Assembly (NCBI RefSeq): GCF_003752155.1
Contig: NZ_RJVG01000008.1
Coordinates: forward strand, 1 to 64,000
Direction: 5' to 3'
Source of the DNA: Mobilisporobacter senegalensis
Lineage (GTDB): Bacteria; Bacillota; Clostridia; Lachnospirales; Lachnospiraceae
DNA length: 64,000 nt
In this document: positions 37,762 to 47,726 of the stretch, in pieces
How positions within the stretch are numbered: the stretch's first letter is position 1
How the letters are laid out: each line of letters opens with the position of its first letter
Translations under genes and position numbers: made by a program
The notes under the pieces: model-generated
Databases searched by the model: none
Seen by the model: the letters and a program-made list of their open reading frames with translations, nothing else
Told to the model about the DNA's origin: nothing

Positions 37762-39492
37762 ATGCAAAAAAAATTATTTCTATCATATCTTATCATTATT
37801 ACTTTGGTACTTCTCATATCCATTACATCTTTTTGGAGCAGAGGATATGAATTTATTGATCAGCAGGGCCAGGATTACTATATAATGCAGGCTCAGATCT
37901 TAGCGGATACCTTTGAGAAGGAAAACTTTGAGGGAAAAGCAGCCTACAATGATTTTATTATGGAATATTCGAAAAAATATGATATTCGAATTACTTTAAT
38001 AGACTCCCTTGGGAATGTGGTTGGAGATACTACCCAGGAATCCCTGGAAAATCATGCGACCAGAGAAGAAGTAGCCAAAGCATTAAATGGAGAAAGTGTC
38101 GTTGTAAACAGATATTCCCAAACTATGGGCCAGGATTATTCTTATAGCGCAGTTCCTGTAAATACAGATGAATTTAAAGGAGTACTCCGTATCTCAGTTC
38201 CTTTGGATGAAATTGCAACTTTAGATGAGAATTTAATTAAAGCTATAGCCACTACTACTTTTTTATCTCTTGTTATCGTCTGTATCGCTGCATTTTTTTA
38301 CTCCAGGATATTAGCAAAACCAATTAATGAGATTACAAACGCCGCAGAGAAAATTTCAGAAGGTGATTATAATATAAAGATATATACTGATGAAACAGAC
38401 CAGATAGGAATCCTTGCAGGTGCATTTAATTCCATGACGAAGAATCTTAGAACAACAATATCTGCGTTAACTCAAAGAAATACTGAACTTGAAGCAATGC
38501 TTAGCAGTATGGCCAGTGGAGTAGTCGCAATTGATGATGGCAGCCTGATTCTTTTTCATAATCGATCTTTCATGGACATCACAGAAGCAAAAGAAGAGGA
38601 TTTAAATGGGAAATCATTATATAGTATTGTTCGCAGCTCGGTGATCTTTGATGTGCTTGAAGGAGTAAAACAAAGTAATGAGACGGAAGTAAGGGAAGGC
38701 ATTTTAAATGTAAGCATAAATAAAATTATTAAAGTAACAGCAACACCAATAAGTCTTTCAGCAGGGCAATCCATAGGTATACTTTTAATTCTTGATGATA
38801 TTACACAGATACGAAAGTTAGAAAATATGAGGAGTGATTTTGTATCTAATGTTACCCACGAGCTAAAGACACCTTTGACTTCCATACGTGGATTTATAGA
38901 TACTTTGAAGAATGGAGCAATAGAGGATAAGGCAGTGGCTCACAAATTCCTCGACATAATTGATGTAGAGGCGGAACGTCTATTTAGCCTGATACAGGAT
39001 ATCCTGTTACTTTCAGAGATTGAATCTAAGAAAGATAAAGAATTAATGACCTGCCGGGTAGATAAAACAATTGGAGAGGTAATTGAGCTGCTAAGACCAA
39101 AGATCACAGAGAACGTAGAGTTGATTTATGAGCAGGATTCCTATGTGAGACCGTATTCTTGTAATCCAGACAGAATGAAACAGTTAATGATTAATTTAGT
39201 GGATAATGCGATCAAATATACGGAACAAGGTACAATAAAGGTTGAATGTAAAGAAGAAAATAATAAATTGTTATTACGTGTAAGTGATACTGGTATTGGT
39301 ATGGCGGGCGAGCATTTATCCAGGATATTTGAGCGCTTTTACAGAGTAGATAAAGGGCGTGCAAGGAAACAGGGTGGAACCGGACTTGGGCTATCTATTG
39401 TCAAACACATTGTTGAGCTTTATGGGGGAAGAATCAGAGTGGATAGTGAAGAAAATAAAGGAACTACTTTTGAGATTCGCTTACCTTATTAA
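37762..39492 (+). CDS. phoR: Phosphate sensor histidine kinase PhoR
   Basis: A 576-residue membrane kinase. Two membrane helices (residues about 4-22 and 163-183) flank an extracytoplasmic sensor region. HAMP (ILAKPINEITNAAEKISEGD), a PAS domain (LEAMLSSMASGVVAIDDGSL), the HisKA box (FVSNVTHELKTPLTSI) and an HATPase domain (LVDNAIKYTEQGT, DTGIGM, GGTGLGLSIVKHIVE) follow. It phosphorylates PhoP under phosphate limitation. It is the last gene of the phosphate cluster. Confidence 0.93.
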   Translation: MQKKLFLSYLIIITLVLLISITSFWSRGYEFIDQQGQDYYIMQAQILADTFEKENFEGKAAYNDFIMEYSKKYDIRITLIDSLGNVVGDTTQESLENHATREEVAKALNGESVVVNRYSQTMGQDYSYSAVPVNTDEFKGVLRISVPLDEIATLDENLIKAIATTTFLSLVIVCIAAFFYSRILAKPINEITNAAEKISEGDYNIKIYTDETDQIGILAGAFNSMTKNLRTTISALTQRNTELEAMLSSMASGVVAIDDGSLILFHNRSFMDITEAKEEDLNGKSLYSIVRSSVIFDVLEGVKQSNETEVREGILNVSINKIIKVTATPISLSAGQSIGILLILDDITQIRKLENMRSDFVSNVTHELKTPLTSIRGFIDTLKNGAIEDKAVAHKFLDIIDVEAERLFSLIQDILLLSEIESKKDKELMTCRVDKTIGEVIELLRPKITENVELIYEQDSYVRPYSCNPDRMKQLMINLVDNAIKYTEQGTIKVECKEENNKLLLRVSDTGIGMAGEHLSRIFERFYRVDKGRARKQGGTGLGLSIVKHIVELYGGRIRVDSEENKGTTFEIRLPY

Positions 39493-39643
39493 AAACAATG
39501 GGATTGACAGTATATTTGTTACCTACTGCAGATATATTATTTAAAGTATTAATAAAATATATAATAAAAAATAATAAGAAACAATAATTAATCTATTGAT
39601 TTAATGAAAAACTTATAGTAGACTACAAGTATCAAATCTGTAC

Positions 39644-39742
39644 AACTGGCGGATAAATGGGATAACCCATAGGGAGTACAGATATTATAAGCCGACCGCC
39701 TGGGCAAACCGTTTTTTGGGTTACCCAGGCGGTCATTTTCGT
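39644..39742 (+). promoter_or_regulatory. ZTP (pfl) riboswitch with terminator, for purH
   Basis: The aptamer runs from about 39644 to 39706, with ACTGGCGG, the ATGGG/CCCAT hairpin, AGGGAGTA and the diagnostic GCCGACCGCCTGGGCA (39691-39706). GACCGCCTGGG (39694-39704) also pairs with CCCAGGCGGTC (39724-39734) to make a terminator, so aptamer and terminator are mutually exclusive. Ligand ZMP/ZTP, made upstream of PurH, would turn expression on. Unusually, purH starts some 520 bases further on. Confidence 0.85.
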
Positions 39743-39763
39743 GCAGGCAATGAGCCGAGCAGC

Positions 39764-39818
39764 AGGATAATTTAAGCCGACCCTCATATTTATATGAGGG
39801 TTCGGGCTTAATTATCCT
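39764..39818 (+). repeat. Long hairpin after the ZTP terminator
   Basis: AGGATAATTTAAGCCGA and CCCTCATATT (39764-39790) pair with their near-complement up to 39818. This gives a stem of about 25 bp at the head of the tandem repeat block. Confidence 0.6.
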
Positions 39819-39826
39819 GATAGTGG

Positions 39827-40080
39827 GCGACTGCCCACGAACTTTAGAAAACGAAGTTTTCTAAAGTCTGCTCGGAAGTTATCGAAAAGCGGAGCGACTG
39901 CCCACGAACTTTAGAAAACGAAGTTTTCTAAAGTCTGCTCGGAAGTTATCGAAAAGCGGAGCGACTGCCCACGAACTTTAGAAAACGGAGTTTTCTAAAG
40001 TCTGCTCGGAAGATATCAAAAAAGCGGAGCGACTGCCCACGAACTTTAGAAAACGAAGTTTTCTAAAGTCTGCTCGGAAG
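39827..40080 (+). repeat. Four tandem 67-68-bp repeats, each with a 12-bp hairpin
   Basis: Units start at 39827, 39894, 39961 and 40029 with GCGACTGCCCACGAAC. Each contains ACTTTAGAAAAC-GAA-GTTTTCTAAAGT, a perfect stem with a three-base loop (one unit has GGA), then TGCTCGGAAG. There are no unique spacers between units, so this is not a CRISPR array. The block lies between the riboswitch and purH. Confidence 0.85.
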
Positions 40081-40087
40081 TTTGTAG

Positions 40088-40233
40088 ACAATTGCGAAAC
40101 TCTAAAATTATATTTATTTGTAAAACAATTAATACAATTCCAGAGCGGAAGCTAAGCGGAAGGAGCGTTGGAGCGGAGGAATTTGTATTAACTATTTTGC
40201 AAATTTAGAAAACTTAATAGTTTCGCAATTACC
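40088..40233. repeat. Palindromic intergenic element, family B copy 2
   Basis: The ends AATTGCGAAACT (40090-40101) and AGTTTCGCAATT (40219-40230) are perfect inverted repeats, with inner arms TAATACAATTCC (40130-40141) and GGAATTTGTATTA facing each other. The centre is a GC-rich GAGCGGAAGC-type stretch. The ends match the element at 17942-18003, with a compensated base pair. Confidence 0.75.
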
Positions 40234-40264
40234 TAAATGATATTTATTTTAGAAGGAGAATAAA

Positions 40265-41818
40265 ATGAGAGCATTAATTAGTGTATCTGACAAAACAGGT
40301 ATTGTAGAGTTGGCAAAAGAATTTACAGAGCTTGGAATTGAGATTATTTCAACAGGTGGTACCTATAATAAATTAAAAGAATCCGGGATACCGGCAATTG
40401 AGATCTCAGAATTAACTGGTTTTCCGGAATGTCTTGACGGTCGGGTTAAAACATTGCATCCGATTGTACATGCCGGTCTTCTTGCAATGAGAAGTAAGCC
40501 AGAGCATATGAAACAATTAGAAGATTTAAATATTGAGACAATTGATATCGTTATAGTTAATCTATATCCATTTAAAGCAACAATACTAAAAGATGGAGTG
40601 ACAAGAGATGAGGCTGTTGAGAATATAGATATTGGAGGCCCAACTATGCTTCGCTCTGCTGCCAAAAATTATCAAGATGTTGCTGTAGTAGTAGATCCAG
40701 GAGATTACGAAAAAATCCTTCAGGAATTAAAGGGAAACAAACAGATTTCTCTGGATACCAAATTCTATTTAATGCAGAAAGTATTTATGCATACTTCTAA
40801 TTATGACACAATGATTGCAGATTATCTCAAGAAAGAAAGAGGGGATCATGAACTTCCGGAAACATTAACGATGACTTTCGAGAAGATTCAGGATATGAGA
40901 TATGGGGAAAATCCTCACCAGAAGGCAGCATTCTATCGTGAAATTGGTAAGAAGACGGGCTCTCTTACAGATGGGATACAGCTAAATGGAAAAGAATTAT
41001 CCTTTAACAATATCAATGATACCAATGGTGCCCTTGAGTTATTAAAAGAATTTAATGAACCAACTGTTGTTGCATGCAAACATGGAAATCCATGTGGAGT
41101 TGGAAGTGATGAAGATATCTATAAGGCATGGAATAAAGCGTTTCAGGCAGATAAAGTCTCCATCTTTGGCGGCATAGTAGTTGTAAATAGAGAAGTTACT
41201 GCAGCAGTGGCAAAAGAAATGGCTGAAATTTTCTTAGAAGTAATCGTAGCTCCAGGCTATGAAGAAGAGGCTCTTGCTATATTACGTTCTAAAAAGAATC
41301 TCAGAGTGTTAGAATTACCAGGGATTGAAATTCCTCAAGACGAAAATGCTTATGATCTTAAGAAAGTAAATGGAGGCTTAATCGTACAGACAATTGATAG
41401 TAAGCTGATGGATGAAGGGGATCTTAAAGTTGTTACAGACAGAGTTCCAACAGAAAAAGAGTTAGAGGATATGAAATTTGCATGGAGAGTTGTTAAATTT
41501 GTAAAATCCAATGGTATTGCAATTGCAAAAGATAAGCAGACAGTAGGTATCGGTCCTGGTCAGGTAAACCGTATCTGGGCTGCAAATCAGTGTTTTGATC
41601 ATGCGGCAGAACTAATCGGACCGGATGCAGCAAAAGGCTGTGTATTAGCTTCTGATGCATTCTTCCCATTTGATGATTGTGTGGAGGCTGCATATAGAGC
41701 GGGAATTACAGCAATTATCCAGCCGGGTGGGTCTATTCGCGATGAAGACTCTATCAGGAAATGTAATGAATATGGAATTGCAATGGTATTCACAGGAATG
41801 AGACATTTTAAACATTAA
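40265..41818 (+). CDS. purH: Bifunctional AICAR formyltransferase/IMP cyclohydrolase
   Basis: PurH does the last two steps of IMP synthesis. The 517-residue protein has the IMP cyclohydrolase domain first ([32 protein letters not shown]). The formyltransferase domain follows ([49 protein letters not shown]). GAAGGAG lies before the ATG. Its substrate ZMP is the ligand of the upstream ZTP riboswitch. No other pur genes are adjacent. Confidence 0.96.
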   Translation: MRALISVSDKTGIVELAKEFTELGIEIISTGGTYNKLKESGIPAIEISELTGFPECLDGRVKTLHPIVHAGLLAMRSKPEHMKQLEDLNIETIDIVIVNLYPFKATILKDGVTRDEAVENIDIGGPTMLRSAAKNYQDVAVVVDPGDYEKILQELKGNKQISLDTKFYLMQKVFMHTSNYDTMIADYLKKERGDHELPETLTMTFEKIQDMRYGENPHQKAAFYREIGKKTGSLTDGIQLNGKELSFNNINDTNGALELLKEFNEPTVVACKHGNPCGVGSDEDIYKAWNKAFQADKVSIFGGIVVVNREVTAAVAKEMAEIFLEVIVAPGYEEEALAILRSKKNLRVLELPGIEIPQDENAYDLKKVNGGLIVQTIDSKLMDEGDLKVVTDRVPTEKELEDMKFAWRVVKFVKSNGIAIAKDKQTVGIGPGQVNRIWAANQCFDHAAELIGPDAAKGCVLASDAFFPFDDCVEAAYRAGITAIIQPGGSIRDEDSIRKCNEYGIAMVFTGMRHFKH

Positions 41819-41866
41819 TCCGGAACCCATTTCAGGATAATGTTGTTCATTTATAATTAATTTAAA

Positions 41867-41906
41867 ATAACTGCTTATCAGGCTCATGCCTGAAGCAGTT
41901 ATTTTT
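41867..41906 (+). terminator. Terminator after purH
   Basis: ATAACTGCTT and AGCAGTTAT, with an inner TCAGGC/GCCTGA, form a long stem followed by a T run. Confidence 0.85.
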
Positions 41907-42081
41907 CTATTTGCCGATGTTCTGGTTTCTGCAATATTTCTTGCCTACCTACCTAGAATCAATTATAATAGAAGATAATTCCATCAATTTGTAATTAAGT
42001 AACACTAATGTACATAGATAACCTGAAAAAGGGGAAAATAGGATATTAGTAAACAATTTGAATAATAGGAGGTTTTGTATC

Positions 42082-45024
42082 GTGTCTAAGAATATAAATA
42101 GCAGTAAAGAATTGACAGATATACCGGCATATGAGCTGGTTATGGAAGAGAATTTAGAAGAATTAAAGAGTCTGGGTCTTGTTTTTAATCATAAGAAAAC
42201 AGGTGCGAGAGTAATCGTACTATCTAATGATGATGATAACAAAGTATTCTCCATTGGTTTTCGCACACCACCGGCAGATTCTACTGGTGTAGCTCATATT
42301 ATTGAACATTCTGTTCTTTGTGGATCTAAGAAATTTCCAGCAAAAGATCCTTTCGTAGAACTAGTGAAGGGCTCACTAAATACATTTTTAAATGCAATGA
42401 CTTATCCGGATAAGACAATTTACCCGGTAGCAAGCTATAACGAGAAAGATTTCAAGAACCTTATGGAAGTTTATTTAGATGCGGTTTTTTACCCTAATAT
42501 TTATAAAAGAGAAGAAATCTTTAAGCAGGAAGGCTGGCATTATGAATTAGAAGATTTAGATGGTGAAATTAAATATAATGGTGTTGTTTACAATGAGATG
42601 AAAGGTGCTTTTTCTTCTCCGGAACAATTACTTTACCGATTGATTCAACACTCTTTATACCCGGATACTGCATATGGAACAGAATCAGGAGGCAATCCTG
42701 ACTTTATCCCAGACTTAACTTATGAGGATTATCTTGATTTCCACAGAAAATATTATCATCCAACCAATAGTTATATATACTTATATGGAGATGTTGATAT
42801 TGAAGAAAAGTTAAATTGGATTGATAAAGAGTATCTTATGAATTTTGATAAGATTACGATTGATTCTGCGATTCATAAACAGCCTCCATTTGTAAAGGTA
42901 AATGAAGTTACAGAATATTATTCCATAGCAGAAGGTGAATCTGGCGAAGAAAAAACATATTTAAGTTATAATGTTTCCATGGGAACAAGTTTAGAGAGAG
43001 AACTATATCTGGCATTCCAGGTTCTTGATTATGTACTTCTGGATGCTCCGGGAGCACCATTAAAGCAAGCCTTGCTTGATGCCGGAATAGGGCAGGATAT
43101 TATAAGCAGCTTTGATAATGGAATATTACAGCCATGTCTTGCGATTATTGCAAAAAATACGGATGAAGATAAAAAGGAAAGATTCTTACAGGTAATTAAA
43201 GCTACATTAGATGAAATTATTTCAAAAGGGATTGATCCTAAAGGATTAAAAGCAGCAATCAATTATTTTGAATTTAAATATAGAGAAGCAGATTTCGGAG
43301 CATATCCAAAAGGTCTTATGTATGGAATTCAGATACTTGACAGCTGGCTGTATGATGATGGGAAACCATTTATTCATATCAGAGCCAATGAAACCTTTGC
43401 TTTCCTGAAGAATCAAGTAGGAACCAGATATTTTGAAGATTTGATCAAAGAATATATTTTAGAGAATCCTCATGCTTCTTTAGTCGTAGTCAAGCCAAAA
43501 CCAGGCCTTACTACGAGAAAAGAAGAAGATGTGAAAAAGAAATTATCAGATTACAAAGCAAGTCTATCTAAAGAAGAATTACTTGCACTGATTGAAGACA
43601 CGAAGAACCTTAAGAAATATCAGGAAGAACCTTCAAGCAAAGAGGATATTGAGAAAATTCCTTTATTAAACCGTGAAGATATTGAAAAGAAAGCCAGACC
43701 AATTTATAATGAGGAAAAAGAAGAAGCTGGTATCAAGGTTCTGCATCATAATGTATTTACCAACGGGATAGGCTATATTAAATTATTATTTAATGTAAAA
43801 AATATTCCTCAGGATAAATTTTCTTATCTTGGACTTCTATCTACTATGCTTGGTTATGTGGATACGAATAAACACAGTTTTCTGGATTTTTCTAATGAAG
43901 TGAATATTCATACCGGAGGTATTCATTCAACTGTAAGTACGTATAGCCAATATGGTAAATTAGGTGAATTTACCGGAATGTTTGAAATAAAAGCAAAAGC
44001 TTTGTATGAGGAATTACCTTCAACATTTGAATTAATAAATGAAATGATTCATGAAACAAATCTAAAAGATGAGAAGCGCCTGCTTGAAATTCTGTCAGAA
44101 GTGCGCTCAAGGTTACAGATGAAGATGAATTCATCAGGACATCTGATTGCAGCCAGCAGATCCACGTCCTATTATTCACCAAGTGCTTATTTTGATGAAC
44201 TTACCAGTGGAATCAGTTTTTATCGTTTTATTGACGATTTAATCATTAATTTTGAAGCTAAGAAGACAGAGGTAATTCAAAATCTTGAAGAATTAGTGAC
44301 TTGTATCTTTAGAAAAGAGAATCTTCTTATTAGTTATACTGCTGATGAAGAAGGATATGAGGCATTGGTGAATCAGATCACACCATTTGCAGAACAGCTG
44401 AGCACACAGCCAGTAGAGAAATATATAAATGAAATCAGACCTAAAATGCTGAATGAAGGATTTAAAACTTCAAGCCAGGTTCAATATGTGGCAAGAAGCG
44501 GGAACTTTATCCGGGCAGGATATGAGTATACAGGCGCATTAAAAGTATTAAGAGTTATCTTAAACTATGATTATCTATGGATCAACCTCAGAGTAAAAGG
44601 TGGAGCTTATGGATGTATGAGCGGTTTTGGATATACAGGGAATGGATATTTTGTATCTTATCGTGATCCAAACCTTCGAGAGACAAATGATATTTATGCA
44701 AAAACAGAACAATATGTGAAGAACTTTAATGCAGATGAAAGAGATATGACCAAATATATTATTGGTACAATTAGTGGTATAGATACTCCACTGACCCCTT
44801 CAGCGAAAGGAACTGTTTCGCTTTCTGCTTATCTTTCAGGAATTACAGAAACTCAGCTGCAAAAAGAACGGGATCAGATTTTAAGTGCTGATGTTGAAAG
44901 TATCCGTGCTTTATCGGGAATCGTGAAATCTATTATTGATGCAGGTAATATCTGTGTTATAGGAAATGAACAAAAAATAGAAGAGAATAAAGATCTCTTT
45001 ATGGAAGTTAAGAATTTAATGTAA
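42082..45024 (+). CDS. M16C family zinc metalloprotease (presequence protease-like)
   Basis: The 980-residue protein has the inverted zinc motif H72-I-I-E75-H76 (VAHIIEHSVLCGSKKFP) and the M16C layout of two homologous halves with a hinge helix domain near residues 450-540. LNAMTYPDKTIYPVAS and EGWHYELED are typical. Such enzymes degrade peptides in a closed chamber; there is no signal peptide. I choose GTG 42082, nine bases after AGGAGG; the ATG at 42058 precedes that site. Confidence 0.88.
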   Translation: MSKNINSSKELTDIPAYELVMEENLEELKSLGLVFNHKKTGARVIVLSNDDDNKVFSIGFRTPPADSTGVAHIIEHSVLCGSKKFPAKDPFVELVKGSLNTFLNAMTYPDKTIYPVASYNEKDFKNLMEVYLDAVFYPNIYKREEIFKQEGWHYELEDLDGEIKYNGVVYNEMKGAFSSPEQLLYRLIQHSLYPDTAYGTESGGNPDFIPDLTYEDYLDFHRKYYHPTNSYIYLYGDVDIEEKLNWIDKEYLMNFDKITIDSAIHKQPPFVKVNEVTEYYSIAEGESGEEKTYLSYNVSMGTSLERELYLAFQVLDYVLLDAPGAPLKQALLDAGIGQDIISSFDNGILQPCLAIIAKNTDEDKKERFLQVIKATLDEIISKGIDPKGLKAAINYFEFKYREADFGAYPKGLMYGIQILDSWLYDDGKPFIHIRANETFAFLKNQVGTRYFEDLIKEYILENPHASLVVVKPKPGLTTRKEEDVKKKLSDYKASLSKEELLALIEDTKNLKKYQEEPSSKEDIEKIPLLNREDIEKKARPIYNEEKEEAGIKVLHHNVFTNGIGYIKLLFNVKNIPQDKFSYLGLLSTMLGYVDTNKHSFLDFSNEVNIHTGGIHSTVSTYSQYGKLGEFTGMFEIKAKALYEELPSTFELINEMIHETNLKDEKRLLEILSEVRSRLQMKMNSSGHLIAASRSTSYYSPSAYFDELTSGISFYRFIDDLIINFEAKKTEVIQNLEELVTCIFRKENLLISYTADEEGYEALVNQITPFAEQLSTQPVEKYINEIRPKMLNEGFKTSSQVQYVARSGNFIRAGYEYTGALKVLRVILNYDYLWINLRVKGGAYGCMSGFGYTGNGYFVSYRDPNLRETNDIYAKTEQYVKNFNADERDMTKYIIGTISGIDTPLTPSAKGTVSLSAYLSGITETQLQKERDQILSADVESIRALSGIVKSIIDAGNICVIGNEQKIEENKDLFMEVKNLM

Positions 45025-45046
45025 TATATTAAAATAAAGGAGATAT

Positions 45047-45955
45047 ATGAAGAAAGAATACAAATCAGGTTTTGTTACCTTAATTGGCCGACCGAATGTA
45101 GGAAAATCAACACTTATGAATCAGATTATCGGCCAAAAGATAGCAATTACCTCTAACAAACCACAAACCACAAGGAATAGAATCCAGACAGTTTATACCA
45201 GCGAAGAAGGGCAGATTATATTCTTAGATACACCTGGTATTCATAAAGCAAAGAATAAACTTGGAGAATATATGGTAAATGTGGCTGAGAGAACGTTGAA
45301 TGAAGTAGATGTGGTTCTTTGGTTAGTAGAGCCAAGCACTTTTATTGGAGCAGGAGAAAAGCATATCGCAGAGCAATTAACGAAAGTTAAAACCCCTGTC
45401 ATATTAGTCATTAATAAAATAGATACCGTAAAAAAAGAAGAGATTTTAAATTTCATCAATGCATATAAAGATGTTCATGATTTTACTGCAATCATACCAG
45501 TATCTGCGGCAAAAGGTGAGAACAAGGAAAATCTGATTGGAGAAATATTTAAATATTTGCCAGCCGGTCCTATGTTTTTTGATGAAGATACCATTACAGA
45601 TCAGCCAGAACGTCAAATTGTATCGGAACTGATAAGAGAGAAGGCCTTACGTTTATTAAATGATGAGATTCCTCATGGCATCGCGGTATCTATTGAAAGT
45701 ATGAAGGAAAGAAATCATGGTAAAATGATGGATATTGATGCTACTATTATATGCGAAAGAGACTCTCATAAAGGAATTATTATTGGAAAACAAGGTGCCA
45801 TGTTAAAAAAGATCGGCAGCAATGCGAGAAAAGAAATTGAAAATCTATTAGATTTACATGTAAATCTTCAGTTGTGGGTAAAGGTAAAAAAAGATTGGAG
45901 AGATAGTGACTTTTTCTTAAGAAATTATGGATTTAATAAAAATGAAATGGATTAA
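45047..45955 (+). CDS. era: GTPase Era
   Basis: An essential 302-residue GTPase that binds the 3' end of 16S rRNA during 30S maturation. G1 GRPNVGKSTLMNQIIGQ, G2 region PQTTRNRIQ, G3 FLDTPGI and G4 VINKID are present. The C-terminal KH domain contains IIIGKQGAMLKKIGSNARKE. AAGGAGA precedes the ATG. Its position just before yqzL-like and recO is the conserved Firmicute order. Confidence 0.96.
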   Translation: MKKEYKSGFVTLIGRPNVGKSTLMNQIIGQKIAITSNKPQTTRNRIQTVYTSEEGQIIFLDTPGIHKAKNKLGEYMVNVAERTLNEVDVVLWLVEPSTFIGAGEKHIAEQLTKVKTPVILVINKIDTVKKEEILNFINAYKDVHDFTAIIPVSAAKGENKENLIGEIFKYLPAGPMFFDEDTITDQPERQIVSELIREKALRLLNDEIPHGIAVSIESMKERNHGKMMDIDATIICERDSHKGIIIGKQGAMLKKIGSNARKEIENLLDLHVNLQLWVKVKKDWRDSDFFLRNYGFNKNEMD

Positions 45956-46090
45956 TCTTTCTTTAAAGAACCTTAAAAATTATTTTGTCAAGGATAGGAT
46001 GAAAAAAATAAATAGGATATTCTTATCAGTATATGAATCTGTCATTTGGACATCCTAAAAGTACAAAATACTTTTAAGGGGGCTTATCAG

Positions 46091-46273
46091 ATGAAACAAG
46101 AAAATATGTGGAAACAATTTGAGAAGACAGGAAGTATCAGTGATTATCTTAATTTTGTAGCATGTACTAAGGAAGAGGGTCATGCTACATATGTAGAAGA
46201 AGGCGGGCAAAGTGGTAACACAAGTGAAGGTGACTGGTTTGGTTCTAACGACTATGCCAGTTGGAGATTATGA
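46091..46273 (+). CDS. yqzL: YqzL-like small protein
   Basis: The 60-residue protein starts at ATG 46091, eight bases after AAGGGGG. MWKQFEKTGSISDYLNFV matches the YqzL pattern W..F..TG.I..YL, and in Bacillus yqzL likewise sits directly before recO. The C-terminus is Gly/Ser-rich and is encoded in the region overlapping recO by 62 bases. Function is unknown. Confidence 0.7.
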   Translation: MKQENMWKQFEKTGSISDYLNFVACTKEEGHATYVEEGGQSGNTSEGDWFGSNDYASWRL

Positions 46274-46955
46274 TAAAAGGCTAGTTATTTTAACAAGAGA
46301 ACGGGGCAAAATTACTGCATTTGCAAAAGGCGCTAGAAAACAAAATAGCGCCTTACTTGCATGTACCCAGCCCTTTTCCTTTGGCGAATATACTTTATAT
46401 GAAGGCAGGACTGCTTATAATCTTATTTCAGCAGATATTTCTAATTTCTTTATAGAGCTGCGAGAGGATCTTGAAGCTGTCAGTTTTGGATTCTATTTCC
46501 TTGAGATGGCTGAATATCTCACAACGGAAAATACCAATGAAACTGATATTTTAAAATTATTGTATCAGACACTGCGGGCGTTAGTTAAGAAATCAATTTC
46601 GTTCGAATTAATACGATACATATATGAGCTAAAAATACTTTCCTTAAGTGGAGAGACACCTCAAGTTTTTGAATGTGTTCAATGTAAAAATACAGCGAGT
46701 TATTATCATTTTAGGGCAGCGAACGGAGGTCTTTTGTGTTCTGATTGTGTGAGAAAATATAGTGATTATATTAAGGTAAGCGGTTCAACTATTTATACGA
46801 TGCAATATATCATTACTTCTTCCATAGAAAAGTTATATACTTTTATGGTTACGGATGAAGTATTGAATGAATTACGTTTGTGTTTAAAACAATTTAAAAA
46901 AGTTTATGTTGACAAAGAGTTCAAATCTTTAGAGATGCTTAAATTTCGTTGTTGA
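46212..46955 (+). CDS. recO: DNA repair protein RecO
   Basis: RecO helps load RecA on SSB-coated DNA. The 247-residue protein has an N-terminal OB fold (VTGLVLTTMPVGDYDKRL, TRERGKITAFAKGARK), a helical middle, and a C4 zinc finger (CVQCKNTAS and LLCSDCVRK). The OB fold needs the start at GTG 46212, which places the first 62 bases inside yqzL in another frame. A weak GGCGGG precedes it, so initiation may depend on translation of yqzL. Confidence 0.9.
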   Translation: MVTQVKVTGLVLTTMPVGDYDKRLVILTRERGKITAFAKGARKQNSALLACTQPFSFGEYTLYEGRTAYNLISADISNFFIELREDLEAVSFGFYFLEMAEYLTTENTNETDILKLLYQTLRALVKKSISFELIRYIYELKILSLSGETPQVFECVQCKNTASYYHFRAANGGLLCSDCVRKYSDYIKVSGSTIYTMQYIITSSIEKLYTFMVTDEVLNELRLCLKQFKKVYVDKEFKSLEMLKFRC

Positions 46956-47018
46956 AAATAATTAGGTTTATGTTACAATAATAAGAAACTGGAAACCAAG
47001 AAAACTGGAGGGCATCTT

Positions 47019-47609
47019 ATGAAAAGATATGTCTTGTACATACTCTTAATGATATCATTGTTCATACTTACTAGTTGTAATGGGAATGAGAATTTAGCTG
47101 CAGATGATATTAAAGTGAACACCGTGCTTATAAAAGGGAATGGTGGAATTCAATCTGCCATGGTAGGAGATTTTGATAAATCTTATTATAGTGAGGAAGA
47201 ATTTAAGAACTTTGTAGATGAAGAGATAAGCGAATATAATCAGACAAAGACAAAAGATGCAGTTAGTATGAAATTTTTTGAAATTAAAGATAATATAGCC
47301 AGAGTGATTTTAAACTTTTCCAATATTGAAAATTATGCTCTATTTAATAATGTAGGAGCAGAATACATAACAACCAGAGAGGCTATGGACCATGAAAATA
47401 TTCCCGATGAATTTGTTAGTGCGAAAGACGGTACAAAGGTATCAAAAGAAGAAGCGTTAATAGATGAAAAGTGCAGGGTGATCATACTTAGTGAGCCTTT
47501 AGATATAAGAGTAGAAGGAAAAGTAAAATATTATGCTAATTCTGTTCTTCTGAATGATAAGGCTGTACAATCTACAGAAGGAATCTCTGTTGTAGTAATA
47601 AAACCATAG
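47019..47609 (+). CDS. Conserved lipoprotein of unknown function
   Basis: The 196-residue protein has a signal peptide with lipobox LTSCNG, so it should be a surface lipoprotein. The mature part is acidic. Notable stretches are VNTVLIKGNGGIQSAMVGDF and VRVIILSEPLDIRVEGKVKY (the first V of the latter is approximate). I do not recognise a family with certainty. GGAGG lies 10 bases before the ATG. It lies between recO and glyS, probably as its own unit. Confidence 0.65.
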   Translation: MKRYVLYILLMISLFILTSCNGNENLAADDIKVNTVLIKGNGGIQSAMVGDFDKSYYSEEEFKNFVDEEISEYNQTKTKDAVSMKFFEIKDNIARVILNFSNIENYALFNNVGAEYITTREAMDHENIPDEFVSAKDGTKVSKEEALIDEKCRVIILSEPLDIRVEGKVKYYANSVLLNDKAVQSTEGISVVVIKP

Positions 47610-47726
47610 AATATAGTTAAGGCTGAAAGTACCTTTCAATCTTGATTTGAGGCTCAAATGGATATGCATGCATATCACTTTGAGTCATATTAACAAAAAT
47701 ATATAAGATAATGTGAGGAAAGAAAC

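Noticed and set aside
39827-40080. Regular tandem repeats as a possible CRISPR array
   Set aside because: The units are contiguous and nearly identical across their whole 67-68 bases, with no variable spacers, and no cas genes are present.
47610-47726. T-box before glyS
   Set aside because: No AGGGTGG-ACC-CG core or terminator with T run is present; only a CTCAAA/TTTGAG hairpin.
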